From Hypholoma sublateritium FD-334 SS-4 (taxonomy: Eukaryota > Basidiomycota > Agaricomycetes > Agaricales > Strophariaceae): a DNA stretch of 64,000 nt. Positions within the stretch are counted from its first letter, which is position 1. Each line of letters starts with the position of its first letter. Below are positions 1 to 11,760 of this stretch, piece after piece. The notes below the pieces were generated by a model. The model worked only from the letters and a program-made list of their open reading frames with translations, was not told the DNA's origin and searched no databases. The stretch spans positions 1 to 64,000 of the forward strand of contig KN817595.1 of the NCBI GenBank assembly GCA_000827495.1, written 5' to 3'. The position numbers and the translations under genes are program-made.

Positions 1-46
1 TTTGTTTTGTTTTGAGAGATTCGAGTCTAGACCCACAGTCAGCCTC

Positions 47-3000
47 TCAACGGGAAGCCTTTTCTATTCCCAGATGATCTTGTAGCTCTTCATATAGGAT
101 ATGTGCAGCCTGATACTGTTTTACAGCATCATCATACTGATCAAGCATTTCAAATGCATTTCCAAGACTATGGAAAGCATTTGCCATACCAAGCTTATTG
201 TCAAGCTCACTATATAACACATATGAAGCCTGGTGCTGCTTCACAGCATCTTTATACTGACCAAGCATTCTGAATGCATTTCCAAGACTATCAAAAGTAT
301 TTGCTATGCCAAGCTTATTGTCAAGCTCACTGTATAGCATATATGCAGCTTGATGCTGCTCCACAGCAATATTATATTGGCCAAGCTCTCTGAATGTGTC
401 TCCAAGACTATCAAAAGCATTTGCCATTCCCAGTTTATCTTGCAGCTCTTTATAAAGTTCATATGCAGCTTGATGCTGCTCCACAGCACTGTTATACTGG
501 CCAAGCTCTCGGAATGTATCTCCCAGACTATCAGAAGCATTTGCCATTCCAAGTGTATCTTGCAATTCACTATAAACTATATATGCAGCTTGGTGCTGCT
601 CTACTGCATCATTGTACTGGCCAAGCATTCTTAATGCATTTCCAAGGCTATCAGAAGCATTTGCTATTCCAAGCTTATTTTGCAGTTCACTATACAGTCT
701 ATATGCAGTTTGGTGCTGCTTTACAGCATTATTGTACTGGCCAAGCATTCTGAATATATCCCCAAGACTATGAGAAGCATTAGCTATCCCAAGTTTGTCT
801 TGCAGTTCAGTGAAAATTTCAAGTGCAGCTTGGTGTTGCTTTACAGCATTATTAAACTGGCCCAGCATCTTAAATGCATTTCCTAGGCTATCAGAAGCAT
901 TTGCTATTCCAAGCTTATCTTGCAGCTCTTTATATAGTGCATATGCAGCTTGGTGTTTCTCTATAGCATCATTATACTGGCCTAGCAATTTAAATGCATC
1001 TCCAAGACTATCAGAAGCTTTTGCCATTCCATGTTTATTTTGCAGCTTATAATATAGTTCATATGCAATTTGGTGTTGCTCCACAGCTTCATTATACTGG
1101 CCTAGCATTCTGAGTACATTGCCAAGATTATTAGAAGTGCTTGCAATCCCATGTTTATCTTGCAGCTCATTATATAATGTATATGCAATTTGATGTTGCT
1201 CCATGGCATTGTTATACTGACCAAGCATTTTAAATGCAATTCCAAGACTATTTGAAGAACTTGCTATTCCAATCTTATTTTGCAGCTTGTCATATAGTTT
1301 ATATGCAGTTTGGTGCTGCTCCATGGAATGATTATACTGGCCAAGCATTCTAAATGCATTTCCTAAACCAGTAAAAGCATCTGCTGTTTTTTTGATAACT
1401 TGCATATCACTGTTGTTGGGTGCATTTTGATATGCAAATAATGCTAATTGCATTTGTTCAATTGATTGCTCCCAATTATTTATATGCAATAATATCTTGC
1501 CATAATGTAAAAGAATATCTCCTATCAGCACAGCTTCAGCACACTGCTTGGAAAATAAAACTAGTGTTTCAACAATAACAGTACTGAATTTGTTATTTTC
1601 ATACAATTTCACAGAACACTTTAAACCCTGTTCAATTATTGGTATAGATATAGTGTGTTTCAGTGCTTTTTCAAATACTGCTGCTATATTTTGTACTCCA
1701 ACAATCAAAAGATTGTCTATGGTAATATCCACAGAATTTATGATAAAGTTCATGATATTTTGGATATCATAATCAAGTTGATTGTTATTTGCCAAAAATT
1801 TGGATTCAATATAAAGTCTGGTAGGGGATAAAATTGACAGTGTACCCAGCACAGTTTCAAAAGCAAGTGAAGTTGATAACAAAATCTCTGCTGCTTTTTC
1901 TGGATGTTTGAAGCCAGATGCAATAATTGCCAGTTTATTTTTCCAATTTATTATGCCTTCAGGCAAAACAACAAGAAGGAAAAGTAGTCTTTTAGCATCT
2001 GGATAATCTTTTATAGCTTTAGATTCCAGGGACAAGTTGATAGAAATGTGAATGCTTGTACTTTTATCAGCTATGAATCCTGGTTGCTCTAATATTTCAG
2101 TTTTGTATTTCAGCCATCTTTGATGTAATTGATCCAGAGTATATTGTTTGCTCTGTGCAGAAAGCAAAGAAATAGCCAGAGGAATATAATCTACTTCTTC
2201 CAGCAGTATATTCAAAGTTTGTAGATTTTTATCATCATAGGCATTGCTTGTTTTGCATAAAAGTCCAAAATACATTTCTTTTGCAGCAAATGTAGATAAT
2301 GAATTCAGACCACTGGGAGGCAATCTTTTGATGAATTTATGAGATCCATCTAACTTGGGTGTAGTGTTGCCTCTCATGGTTATAATAATTGAAACAGTTG
2401 ATATGGAATCAAAAACTCCAAGAATTCTCTGCATATCCCTATGTGAAGCATATTCAGCCCAAAGAGTTTCAAAATTATCAAGAATTAACAGCATTTTTTC
2501 TTTTTGCAAAAGGGCAGTCTGTAATTCAGATAATATATCACTGTTGGCAAGATTTGTGGAGCCCAAAATATGGAGCACAGCAATTATCAAGTCCAGCCCA
2601 GTTTTCAAAACATCACAAGGCACGAAATAACAGTGATTTCCAAAAGATGCCTTGATCATTTGATGATGCAGTATAGCCAAAGCAAGGGTGGTTTTACCCA
2701 TACCACCATAACCCAAGATAGCAATCCAAGCACCTGTAGTGGATAGAATATACTCTACTCCATCAGTAAGTAGGTCATCTCGACCTACAAAGATGTTGGG
2801 CATAGGTGGCAGAATAGTAGTAATTTCGAAATCAATACTAAATTCAGAGTAAATCAAATGAAATACACATGAACAAAATATAATATATAACATACCTTGG
2901 TTTAAATTGCAAGACAGGTTGCAAAATAGGTTGCAGAATAAGTTGATTCTGTGTAATTGAATAATTAAACCAAATAAATGAATATTAGCATTTATCTTAC

Positions 3001-3795
3001 ATGTATTGTATCATGTATTTCTTCAATTTGATTAGCCATATGCATGTTGAGTTTGATCTAAAAGCAGAAAACATTGTTTAATATACAGAACATTAAAATT
3101 AAAATACTACTTACGATGAAATTTGTTTTATAATCAGTCAAAGAAGTTATGATATTTGCAAGCTGTTGTTTGATATTTTCTCCATTTATAATTTGATAGT
3201 AAAACTTCTTGGAAGACAAATATTTGATATCGTCCAAGATACTTTCCAAATATCTGTGATAAAAATTAGCTCTGATATATATTTTGAAGTAGAAAACTTG
3301 CTTTTGAAAATCCCAAGCATATTCTTGTATATTTTCAGACTTGCCTTCCTTTACACCTTGGGCAATGATATACATAATTTCATAAATCTGCCGAGCTACT
3401 TGTTGATAAGTTTCTTTGTTGGATTGAACAGTCTATATAGTAGAAAATTAGCAAACACAATGAAAAGTGCAAATAAATTAAATTACATTGATAATAGTCA
3501 CAATCTCCAGTGCTATTCCAGCTGATCCTTTGATCCATGGGTGTCCTGGAATTCCATCTCCTACAGCTGAAAGTATCCTCAAGCCAGTCATGAGCAAGGT
3601 GAGATTTCTAGCTCCAGACACTGGTCTTCTGGCCATATTGGCAGTGGCTGCCAATGCAATAGTTGGGTGCACCGCAGCCAATGGTTTGTGAAGGATGACT
3701 GCAAGCGCATTACCAATCTCGGGGGCATCCTTGTCATGTGGTAACATCAAATGGAGGCCAGCGGCGGTGCGAGCGGTTTGAATATCGTTGGACAT
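47..3795 (-). CDS. NLR-type STAND protein: MLKL-like N-terminus, NB-ARC, TPR array
   Basis: Five exons by phase: 3795-3487, 3432-3115, 3057-3001, 2948-2896 and 2837-47, giving 1175 aa. The start is the ATG of MSNDIQ; codons upstream look like leader. Residues 1-245 are mostly helical and resemble the MLKL-type four-helix N-terminal domain common in agaricomycete NLRs (family recall, not a search). The NB-ARC domain follows, with Walker A GYGGMGKTT near residue 288 and Walker B LLILDNFE near 362. The C-terminal ~440 residues are eleven 40-aa TPR units with the core LGQYNDAVEQHQ. Such proteins are intracellular sensors: ligand binding to the repeats drives NTP-dependent oligomerisation and activates the N-terminal effector, often for cell death or heterokaryon incompatibility. 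Codon use is strikingly AT-rich compared with neighbouring genes, which suggests a different history or relaxed composition. The final repeat ends at the stop, so no further domain is present. Confidence 0.85.
50..1390 (-). repeat. Tandem 120-bp repeat array encoding 11 TPR units
   Basis: A 120-bp period is visible by eye, for example ccaagactatcaaaagcat and ggccaagc recurring every 120 bases. It encodes eleven 40-aa TPRs in phase. Several neighbouring units differ at only a few codons, which suggests recent expansion or gene conversion. Length polymorphism between strains would be expected. Confidence 0.93.
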
Positions 3796-6700
3796 GTTGA
3801 AACTTTGCGGTGAGGCAGGAAAATGAGCTGGGATGCGCTGGTAGATTGACGACGATGAGTGTAGGAAAGCAAAGAGCAATGAAGGTGTGCAGTCCAGTGG
3901 CGGTTTGACAGCGTCTGCCGCAAACCATCCAATGACTCACGCAACTTGGGTGACTCACCATCATATTCGACCTGACTCAGTAAGTCCTCACATCCTTCAC
4001 GCTGTTGCTACCACCGTACCCCACTCGTAGCCTGTCCAGTCCTTCACACAGTTTGCCGCTCTCGTCCGCGGGCGCTCTTGGAAGTAACAGTGCCTCATCA
4101 AGGTTGGGGCTACTTACCTCCGAATATCCACCGCGGTGACTGCTAGTTCACTCCCGGAATCTGCTAGGTGTGTACTAGACACCGCTGCAGCCAGTCATTC
4201 CGTATATTTCATATTCCACGCCCCAGTTGCAACTTTGCAACGTCGTAGCAGCTGTTCTTGTACTTACATGTCTTTACTCCGATAATCGATTCGTTGCTAT
4301 TCATACCGAATCATGCACAGACCCCTCCTGATCTTATAGGACTGGACAGCAGCCCCGCGAGACCGTCACCCGCAAACATATGCGCCCCATTAATTTATTA
4401 TCCCACCGCCTTGATTATGGCGCGCAATCCCTTTAAATTATCCCATGCAACAGCCCTAATTCCCACCAACCTGCACCTTGCGGTCTACAGTCAACGACGA
4501 ACCGATGTCAGTCCTTCATCTCAGATGCCTGTACGACTGTCGTCGCCCTGGCCACAGTCCGAAAGGATTCAATTTGCCAGTGCTCCGCTGCCTGTGTGCA
4601 TGTGCACATCGCAGCTAAAATGTAACGAACATTAGTCTATTCAAACAGAGTAGAATATATGTACCGGCATACTTCAATCGGACCTCTTTCATCAACCTAT
4701 GTTGAGCATGCCCTTTCCAGATACCAGATCATGCACAGATAAAGGGAGTGTCGCACCCCGGTGAGCCAGCATCCCGGACTCAAGTTCGCCAACGACGTAG
4801 AACATCGGGAAGTCTCCCGGTGGGTGCCAAAGCACAGACGCAGCCATAAATCAAACGCAATTGCGGTCAACCGAAGACGCAATGTGGAAAAGTAGGAAAT
4901 ATATGCGCAGATCTCGGGCAACGTCGGGGGTGGAGCCTCTTGGAGAGGCCGAGGGGGGGAGGGCACCCCAGTCTGTTCTGAGAGCGGTGTTTGCAGGCAC
5001 GGTCAAGACAAGAAAGGATTTGCTAGCAACTATTAGGGACGCAGAAGAAGCAGAAGAAGCAGGCTCCCTTTCGTGCAGATGATGCCATGGAGATTCGCAG
5101 TTGTCATCGTCGCCAGTGTTTTTCCCTGAAACGGACGGGTTCGCACCAATCAAAGCGTGTTAGCCCACAGGTACCAAGACCGACCAGAAAAACATACCAA
5201 GGCATCAACGCATATTACCAGACCTCGAACCTCCTGAATAGTAGAAAACCTCACCGCCGTCGTCCACTCTAAAGGTGTAAGGCTCATATATGACTTTTGA
5301 CTACCAGGTATCTTCAGTGCGTAGCCCAGGAACCTCAACGGAGGTATACCGTATCACACGGCGATTGGTCAAGGCTGAGGTGTATCCAGCATGCAGCGAG
5401 CAGCGAGTACGTGTTGCCAATGGCCGCTCTCTGGCAATTGCATCATCACAGCGTCAGCGACACCGAGTTGGCACCGGCCCAGATATCGGACCTTGCGCCG
5501 CGCTTCGGCAGCGGAATCGAGTTTGTATTTGACGTTGAGCGAGGACAAGCTTGGATGGGGCCAAGTGAATGTACCAGATGGTGAAAATCTTGCTCGTGCG
5601 GGCATGCAGCTGTAGTTTGAACTTCGGATCGAGGAAAACATATGTTGATGTTGACCCGCGAACGATACGCTCATGTTGGCGCCTTCTGCCTCCGTTCTTG
5701 TGGCGGAGAGGAGAGCTGCAACTCGAGTGAATACTCAGCATGCGCCGAGAATAGAAATCGATGGCCGGACATACTCAAGACCATCCGCCAGTTCGACCCT
5801 CCCGAATCCAACCCAAGATCCCAACGATGGCAGTGATCTACCTCGATCTCGCCGTGTGTTGAAGGCACCCTCGGGCAGAGTCGAACTCTCTCCCTTCACG
5901 ACTCGCGCACCATTTAACTTGGTGGTTTTATTCAGCAGAGTGTCTGATCCTAAGTTGCATGAGAAATGTATGCGGTGGAAAATCACAACGCACATACCTC
6001 TCCGATCCAATATTCCTCCATGGCTCCCTTCGCCTCGATTTTTCCTCTTCCAAAGCCGTATTTAATTGATACTACGATGACGAAGTGCATTTTCTAGGTG
6101 CCTGAGCGTCCCGCGGAGTAGACCGGGCAGATGTCTGCATTTATTCAACTAAATTATCGCGATCAATATGTATAATACGAAAAAAGGGTACCTACGGACA
6201 TACGGTGATAGTCAGATTCTGGAATATCCTGAATAATCGGACGTATGGCCATGGAATCGACGAACCGCCGTGCACATCTCGCTGTGCTTCTGCGTATCCA
6301 GATTTGCCTGCGAACCGGTCGCTATTTCCAAGCGTTCTTTTCACGACTGTCGGGACGAGAGTCAGCGAGGGAAGACACGAACATGTAATAAAATGGAATG
6401 CCTGGGAATGAGGTGTAGGTTGGGCGCCGGCGTAGCACGATGAAGAGAGGAAAAGAAAACAGGGAACGTACAGAGAACATGGTAGTCCCAATAGGCAGTT
6501 GAACAACCGGTAAAGTCCACGAACGTGTTGTTTGTCTAGCAGCGATAATGGAACAGGCGCAGGAGTTCGGTCTGAAGACGTGGCGCCCGGCGCAGCCTCA
6601 TGATAGTGACAGTCGGCGGTAAGCATCGAGGAGTCGCAGCTGCACGGACAGGGGGTGGAGCAGCGGGGCCCAGCGAGCTTCGAAGGGGATCGTCTAGTTG

Positions 6701-7596
6701 AATTTGAGGAGCTCGCCGCGGAAGCGCAGCGCGTAGACCTAGTGCTTGAGTGCCCGCGAGCACTGGCGCTATGTGCGTTCACTGTTCAGTCAGCTTCAAA
6801 AGTGTAGCGTATGAAAACAAACGCATACCGCAGTAATCGTACGTAGTGTAACGAATGTTTTGCATGTGTTGGAGCTTGGATCCGACGGTAGAGAGGGCGC
6901 AATAATCGTTACATCCGAGGACGAAACGACTCGGTGAATAGCGACAGTGGCGCTGGCAGACTCGGAAGATCAGGAAAGACCGGGAGACGATCAAGTTCAA
7001 AAACGAACGCTCGAGCGGGAAGCGGGCCGTCCTTGCCGCCGGCAGACACGGCGCTACATCAGCCAGAGCGCGCGCACTTGGCGCGCACGGTGATGAACAC
7101 ACGGTTCTTTGGGGAAAAGATGCGCGCACAATGCGTAGACACCCTCTTCCCCGGGAACTTCGTGTGAAACTCAAGCTGGCGATGGGACACGCGCCTCGCT
7201 GCAATTTAATTTAATTTTCCCTCGAAGCAAACAAAACGCGGTTTTCATTCGAAATGGCTAAGTGCAAGATAGAACCCGGTGTGGCAGCGTAGGAAAGATA
7301 CATTCGCACTGGGAAACACACAATCACACACCGTTGGGGAAATAAAAGCTGTAAAAAGCGTGTTGAGGAGCTGTACAATATTTCCAGAAGCAATGCACGC
7401 CCGAGATCTCAAAGTCCCAGCGTTGTATTCGAAACAGAAGCGACCCAACACCAACACGTTCATGGCTCAAGACATGCGAGTGAGAAACCTCCCGTTACGG
7501 AGAGATGAATAGCAAAGTTTACATATTCGGAGATATAGAGGAACTAGCGCTACGGTAAGTAATAATATACAAATAAAGCACACAGTATGCGGCATA
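3796..7596. other. Gene-poor stretch, no gene supported
   Basis: The first ~200 bases are the promoter and leader of the NLR-type gene. The rest carries many short overlapping ORFs in all frames but none with a recognisable domain, convincing start or matching splice sites. Two pieces look weakly protein-like: plus 5380-5584, and minus 6600-7200, which is broken by stops. They may be remnants of decayed genes. No terminal inverted repeats or tRNA-like folds were seen. Confidence 0.5.
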
Positions 7597-8061
7597 CTAT
7601 GTACGTTGCCGCCCTCTGTTCTATTTTCGGGGTATCGTTCAAGAAGTCCCACATCGCCACCGGCGCAATAGGGCTACGTTTCATAAATAGACGCTGGTCA
7701 GATAGTTGCAATAGAAATTTCGAATGAAGACTATGAAGTGCACGGGATACTATAACAAACATTTGATTGGAGCTAATGAAAGGACACCGGATAATCACTG
7801 ATAGTAGTAGGTTCTCATGAAAATCCCTTGTGGGTCCTCCGTCAACTACGCAAAAATAATCGCGATGAGGCACTGCTCTGGGCACGAAGCATTGAATTGG
7901 CGTACCTTTCAAAGAGGTGCTCGTGCCGTGCTTGAGACATACTACAGACACGCAATTGTACAAAAACTTCGCGCCCCAGAGCTCTACCCTTATCGCCCAA
8001 GTTTCTTCTCTCAAAATTATCCAGAGCAGCACACGTCCTACATTCATACTCACCCAGAACG
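7597..8061 (+). repeat. Duplicated upstream block A, copy 1
   Basis: This block lies directly before the decayed family copy at 8062. It aligns by eye with 9828-10281. The shared stretches include gtgggtcc followed by a cgtcaa and cgca..aaaataat pattern (7830 here, 10073 there), a cttttcgaagaggt/ctttcaaagaggt stretch, and a ct(t/c)gagacata stretch. It looks like a diverged duplication of promoter DNA that carried a family gene with it. Confidence 0.6.
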
Positions 8062-8310
8062 ATGAAGCTCTCGGAGGCGGTGTACTTCAACGACAAAAAA
8101 TACAAGGCTACGTGGAGCGGCCCGGAAATCTCGGATGGCGATCTCCAGAACAAGATAGAGAAAAAACGTGGAAAGGGACGAGCTGGGAATAGAGTGCAAT
8201 TGTGGAACGATGGAACTATGGGGTGGCAGGAAGTGAACGTATTGATTGTATGGAAGTGTAATGACGAGGAACATAAACGGTCAACCGCGCAGTTCACGGA
8301 CGTGGAGTAG
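8062..8310 (+). pseudogene. Truncated/decayed copy 1 of the small membrane-like protein family
   Basis: The ORF is 82 codons. Its first ~36 residues match the family signature: MKLSEAVYFNDKKYK, then a D..L..KI.KKR core, as in the intact copies at 10893, 25373 and 27704. After KKR the family's Gly/Ala-rich hydrophobic segment is missing and the sequence becomes unrelated (Trp- and charge-containing), so a frameshift or rearrangement probably removed the functional core. The upstream block is conserved with that of copy 2. It could still be a short expressed protein, because the frame is open to a stop at 8308. Confidence 0.55.
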
Positions 8311-9296
8311 GAACTTGGTGGGCAACAACGACAAAATGGAAAGTGTTTGACATTGAGGCATGAGGCCTGCGGAGGTACATGTGGGATAGAATTTGAATTA
8401 GGAAGGATCGCTCGCTTTCGTGTACTTGGGGTCGTGTACAAGGAACTCGCGCAGTGGCAGAGATGTTATTCAAATTTTGCGCCGAAGGTATAGATTCATC
8501 TTGGATTCATCATGATCACACACTAACCCTTGTTACAAAATTATCTCCTGAGACACTATGGTATATGAACAGGCAGTAAACAAGTGGGAGCGTGGAATGT
8601 ACCGGTAAATTTTTGACCCCGCGATTCTGAGAAAGGTGTGCACAGAGTTTCGACAAATTCGACGATTCTGCGTGCCGGTTCAACGTTCAACGTTCAACCG
8701 GCACGTCGCGCTCCAGCCTGGCTCTGGTCTTGAGTACGTACGGTTCTTGAGTTGAAAAAAATAAACACGCACATCGCAGGCTCAGAAATTAAAATTGATA
8801 TTGTCTGCTAATAGCGTCATCGCGAACGTAGCGTCAAGCTCACGACGGCGCTGAGAAACGGGACGCATCATGAGCGCGGTGAGTAGAAGCAGAGTCGTGT
8901 CTTGTACTTGCTCATCTTCGGAAGAACTACAATAGTCCAGAAGTTGCCAACAAGTATCAAAGAAAGCAGAAGTTGAATGGAGAAGATCGTGTGTTGATGA
9001 AGGCACATTGAGACAAAGTTTCATATTACTGTTGCACACCTTGTAGCAGGGGAAGACACGAGCAGTGCCAGTACTCCCCAGTACTACTCTTTTAGTACGA
9101 GGTGTATGCTATGAATAACAATCAAACTCACGCCGTCAGTAAACACGACTTTATATGGTGGGGGCTTCTTGTGGAATCAGCAGGTGCCTACAGCATCTCC
9201 AGCTGTAAACGGGGATGATTTTCGTTGATCTTTGATACCCCTGGGTCTAACATATATTTAGCTTTGAATACTTCGAACTTGTTACCGCATAGCATA
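8311..9296. other. Intergenic, no supported gene
   Basis: One 85-codon minus ORF (9039-8782) is rich in Leu, Ser and Asp and helical-looking, but it has no ATG context, homology or splice partner I can support. A 13-base string TGTACCGGTAAAT at 8599 recurs exactly at 31574. The right edge abuts the MITE. Confidence 0.4.
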
Positions 9297-9827
9297 CAGT
9301 CGACTCCCTCTTAATCCATAGCCCGCATAACCCATACCCCCATATAACCCATACTTTTTTCAGTCCACCAAGTTGGTTCGCAGGGAAATGCAAACCATAA
9401 CCCATACCCCTTCCGGAGAAAAACCCATAGGTATATGGGCCGAATTAATTCAGATTCTGTGCTAATTTGGTGCTAATGTCCAAATAATTTCACTGAAAGT
9501 ACAGACCAGACTGATGGGAAGCATAGGCGTAGCTCCATAAGTCAAAAATATGCTAAAATCATGACATCTTATCGTGTACCAACTGTTACCAAGGCCCCAA
9601 AATGTCTCGAAATTCTTTAGAAAAAGGTTTGAAAAAATCAAAACTCCTCAAAGCTGTAGTTAGCAAGCNAAGAAGGCATTTCTTCGGTTGAAGAAAGGTG
9701 ATTAGAACATGAAGCAAACACCGCTGACAAATAAATTTTCAGCCGACCACCCTCTAAGTACATACTCTCTCATAAGCCATACTTTTGGCTGTCCACCGAG
9801 AGGTATGGGTTAAGAGGGAGTCGACTG
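9297..9827. mobile_element. Non-autonomous Tc1/mariner-type MITE, 531 bp
   Basis: It begins CAGTCGACTCCCTCTTAA and ends with the exact reverse complement of those 18 bases. The inverted repeat continues to about 24 bp with one mismatch (CCATA shared). Both ends are flanked by the dinucleotide TA (9295-9296 and 9828-9829), the target duplication typical of Tc1/mariner/pogo elements. The interior has no transposase ORF, contains repeated taacccatac strings, and has the one ambiguous base of the window at 9669. It is therefore a deletion derivative mobilised in trans. Confidence 0.9.
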
Positions 9828-10281
9828 TAATACATTGCATCACTTCTGTCCGTTCTATTTTTGCGGTACTGAATACTCGCGCAGGGCTTTGGAAAGTCCA
9901 ACATTGACACCGCCATGAGGCTACGAATTACAAATATAGACGTAGTCTTGATATTTTTATAACCACTTCGGATGGAGTGCACGAGGCACCGTATCAAGCT
10001 TTCGACGGAAACCGATGAAGTGGCACTGGATGCGCATCGTATCATATTCAATGTTTCTGGTGGCAGTTTTCTGTGGGTCCGGCGTCAATTGCGCAGAAAA
10101 TAATTGCGGTGCAGTTCTATTCTCAGTCCGAAGTCATTAATCATTGTTGGTATGCACAACTTTCGAAGAGGTCTCTGTGTTATACTCGAGACATAGTACT
10201 AGAGATCTTATACCTACACAATCTATGACTTCAAATGTCTGCCCTTATCACTCAATTATTCTATCGAGATTTTGAAGAGAC
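9828..10281 (+). repeat. Duplicated upstream block A, copy 2
   Basis: This is the diverged counterpart of 7597-8061. Similarity begins right at the MITE edge and runs to about 10281, where an ATGAAGCT occurs at nearly the same distance from the shared gtgggtcc string (209 bp) as the start codon of copy 1 (232 bp). The intact family gene itself starts about 610 bp further on. Confidence 0.55.
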
Positions 10282-10892
10282 ATGAAGCTATTCCGAGTCT
10301 GGGCCGTGCCACTCGATTTAGGCGCCCAACCGGGGTCAAATGAATATGCGGGCCGTTTTTCAGGGAGACCGCTTCCACCAACGAGGAAAAACCTCCGAGA
10401 TGTAACGGCGATGTCGAACAGACTGCTGGTGCACCTTCCGCGTGCGGCCCTGGTACGACAGGAAGAGACATGGTGCCAGCGCACTTGTGCACGGTGGATA
10501 ACTATCAGAGATTCGTACATTAATAAGTTCGTTGAGGGCTGCACACCATGGGCTATCACTGCACAGTGAACTATGAATCAAGATTTGATCAGGAGTGGTT
10601 GTATATCACAACACCAGAGGGCACCAACAGACAGATATAGACGCTGCCAGTGGAAATGACAGTGGACCCTCTGTCATTCCGGAGTAAAGTATCTCTAACG
10701 AACCAGAACGTGCGCTCTCAAGTGCGAACAGTCATATTTAACGCAAACAGATCCTTTGATCGAGTGCGAGCAGCGGTATATTTGGCCGCTGGCGCACATT
10801 GGCAGAATAAAAACCTGGCCTTGGATATGGCCACGCGTCTTCAAAGCCTCTCCTTTCTCGCAAGTGCCTAAGCAACATCCCCCTTCAAGAAA
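10282..10892 (+). other. Spacer before family copy 2, possible lost start or inserted DNA
   Basis: An ATG-started 95-codon ORF (10282-10569) begins with the same eight bases as copy 1 (ATGAAGCT) but shows no further family similarity. The rest probably contains the working promoter of the gene at 10893, with tatattt near 10778 and aataaaaa near 10806. No mobile-element ends were found. Confidence 0.35.
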
Positions 10893-11760
10893 ATGAAGCC
10901 CTTAGAGATGCTGTACTTCAGTGCCGCAAAGTACCACAAGAAGGTCAAAGAACAGGATATCGACGACACAGCACTGGCTCTCAAAATCAACCGGAAGCGC
11001 GAAAAGCGGCTCAACTCGAAGGCGAAGCTCTCTTTGAGCATCGTCGCAACGGTCTGCACCTTGGGCCTTGCGTCGCCGGCTGCGCTGCTCGCCGCGCGCT
11101 CCTACGTCGTGCGGTGCCAGAAGGTTAATGAGCTCGAAAAGATATGGGGGGATCGCGGGTCTGAGGCGGTGCCTCAGGCTTCGGCGATCGCGAATTTCAA
11201 GCGCGTCGCGAAGAAGGTAGCTATGGAGGTGGTGACGATGGGCATGGATACGTTCGACCTCGTGGGTACGACAGTGGAGCACCTAGAGGACTACATCCCG
11301 AACATCATCAACACGAACGATTTTCCGTCGCTATCGTATTCACCCTCGTTGGGGGAACCCTCGTTGAAAGAACCCTCGTTGAAAGAACCCTCGTTAAAGG
11401 AGAAGAAGCATTCTGGCGACAAACCGGACAAAAAGCATTCCACTCACCATTCCGTAGATCACAAGCAAGATGAAAAGTGAGTGAACAGGACTCTTCCGGG
11501 TGGATGCGTATATTTACACTTCGATTCGCTAGAAACGAGAAGAAGCACAAAAGCGATCATGCGGCAAAGGAACGTTTGGATAGTACTCACTCTGAGATGA
11601 AGGATCCGGATGGCCAGCGCCCGTACGTAATATCATGCTCTCTGGATGTTTAAGCCTTTCTCACGTGTGATATAGCGCTGAAAAGGAAGAGAAAACAGGC
11701 GTAAAGACTGAACAACGGAAAGAGTTGAACGGTCCCAAGGTCGACATTAGTCACAAATAA
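10893..11760 (+). CDS. Small membrane-like family protein, copy 2, with charged repeat tail
   Basis: Three exons (10893-11476, 11533-11622, 11676-11760) give 252 aa with consistent phase; the unspliced frame would stop just after exon 1. Residues 1-45 carry the family signature: MKPLEMLYFSAAKYHKKVK, an I.RKR.KRLNSK core, then a hydrophobic Ala/Leu-rich segment at about residues 46-69 and R.Y.V..QK...LE..W..RG. This matches copies 3 and 4 and identifies the family. Unlike them, it continues into a Lys/Glu/His/Asp-rich tail with four PSLKE-type pentapeptides and many KKH or EK blocks, encoded partly by exons 2 and 3. Function unknown; I know of no named domain. The hydrophobic segment suggests membrane association, and the tail looks disordered. 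Confidence 0.75.
11343..11402 (+). repeat. 15-bp minisatellite, four units, in coding sequence
   Basis: Four units of ccctcgttgaaagaa-type sequence encode P-S-L-(G/K)-E repeated four times in the tail of the family protein. The first and last units carry substitutions. Such arrays readily change copy number. Confidence 0.9.

Noticed and set aside
4861..5082. ORF LRSTEDAMWKSRKYMRRS resembling the family N-terminus
   Set aside because: It starts with TTG, not ATG, and matches only at scattered E, K, Y and R positions; no KKR.KRL core or apolar segment follows.
8782..9039. 85-codon minus ORF with helical composition
   Set aside because: No ATG context, domain or splice partner; kept only as a note in the intergenic entry.
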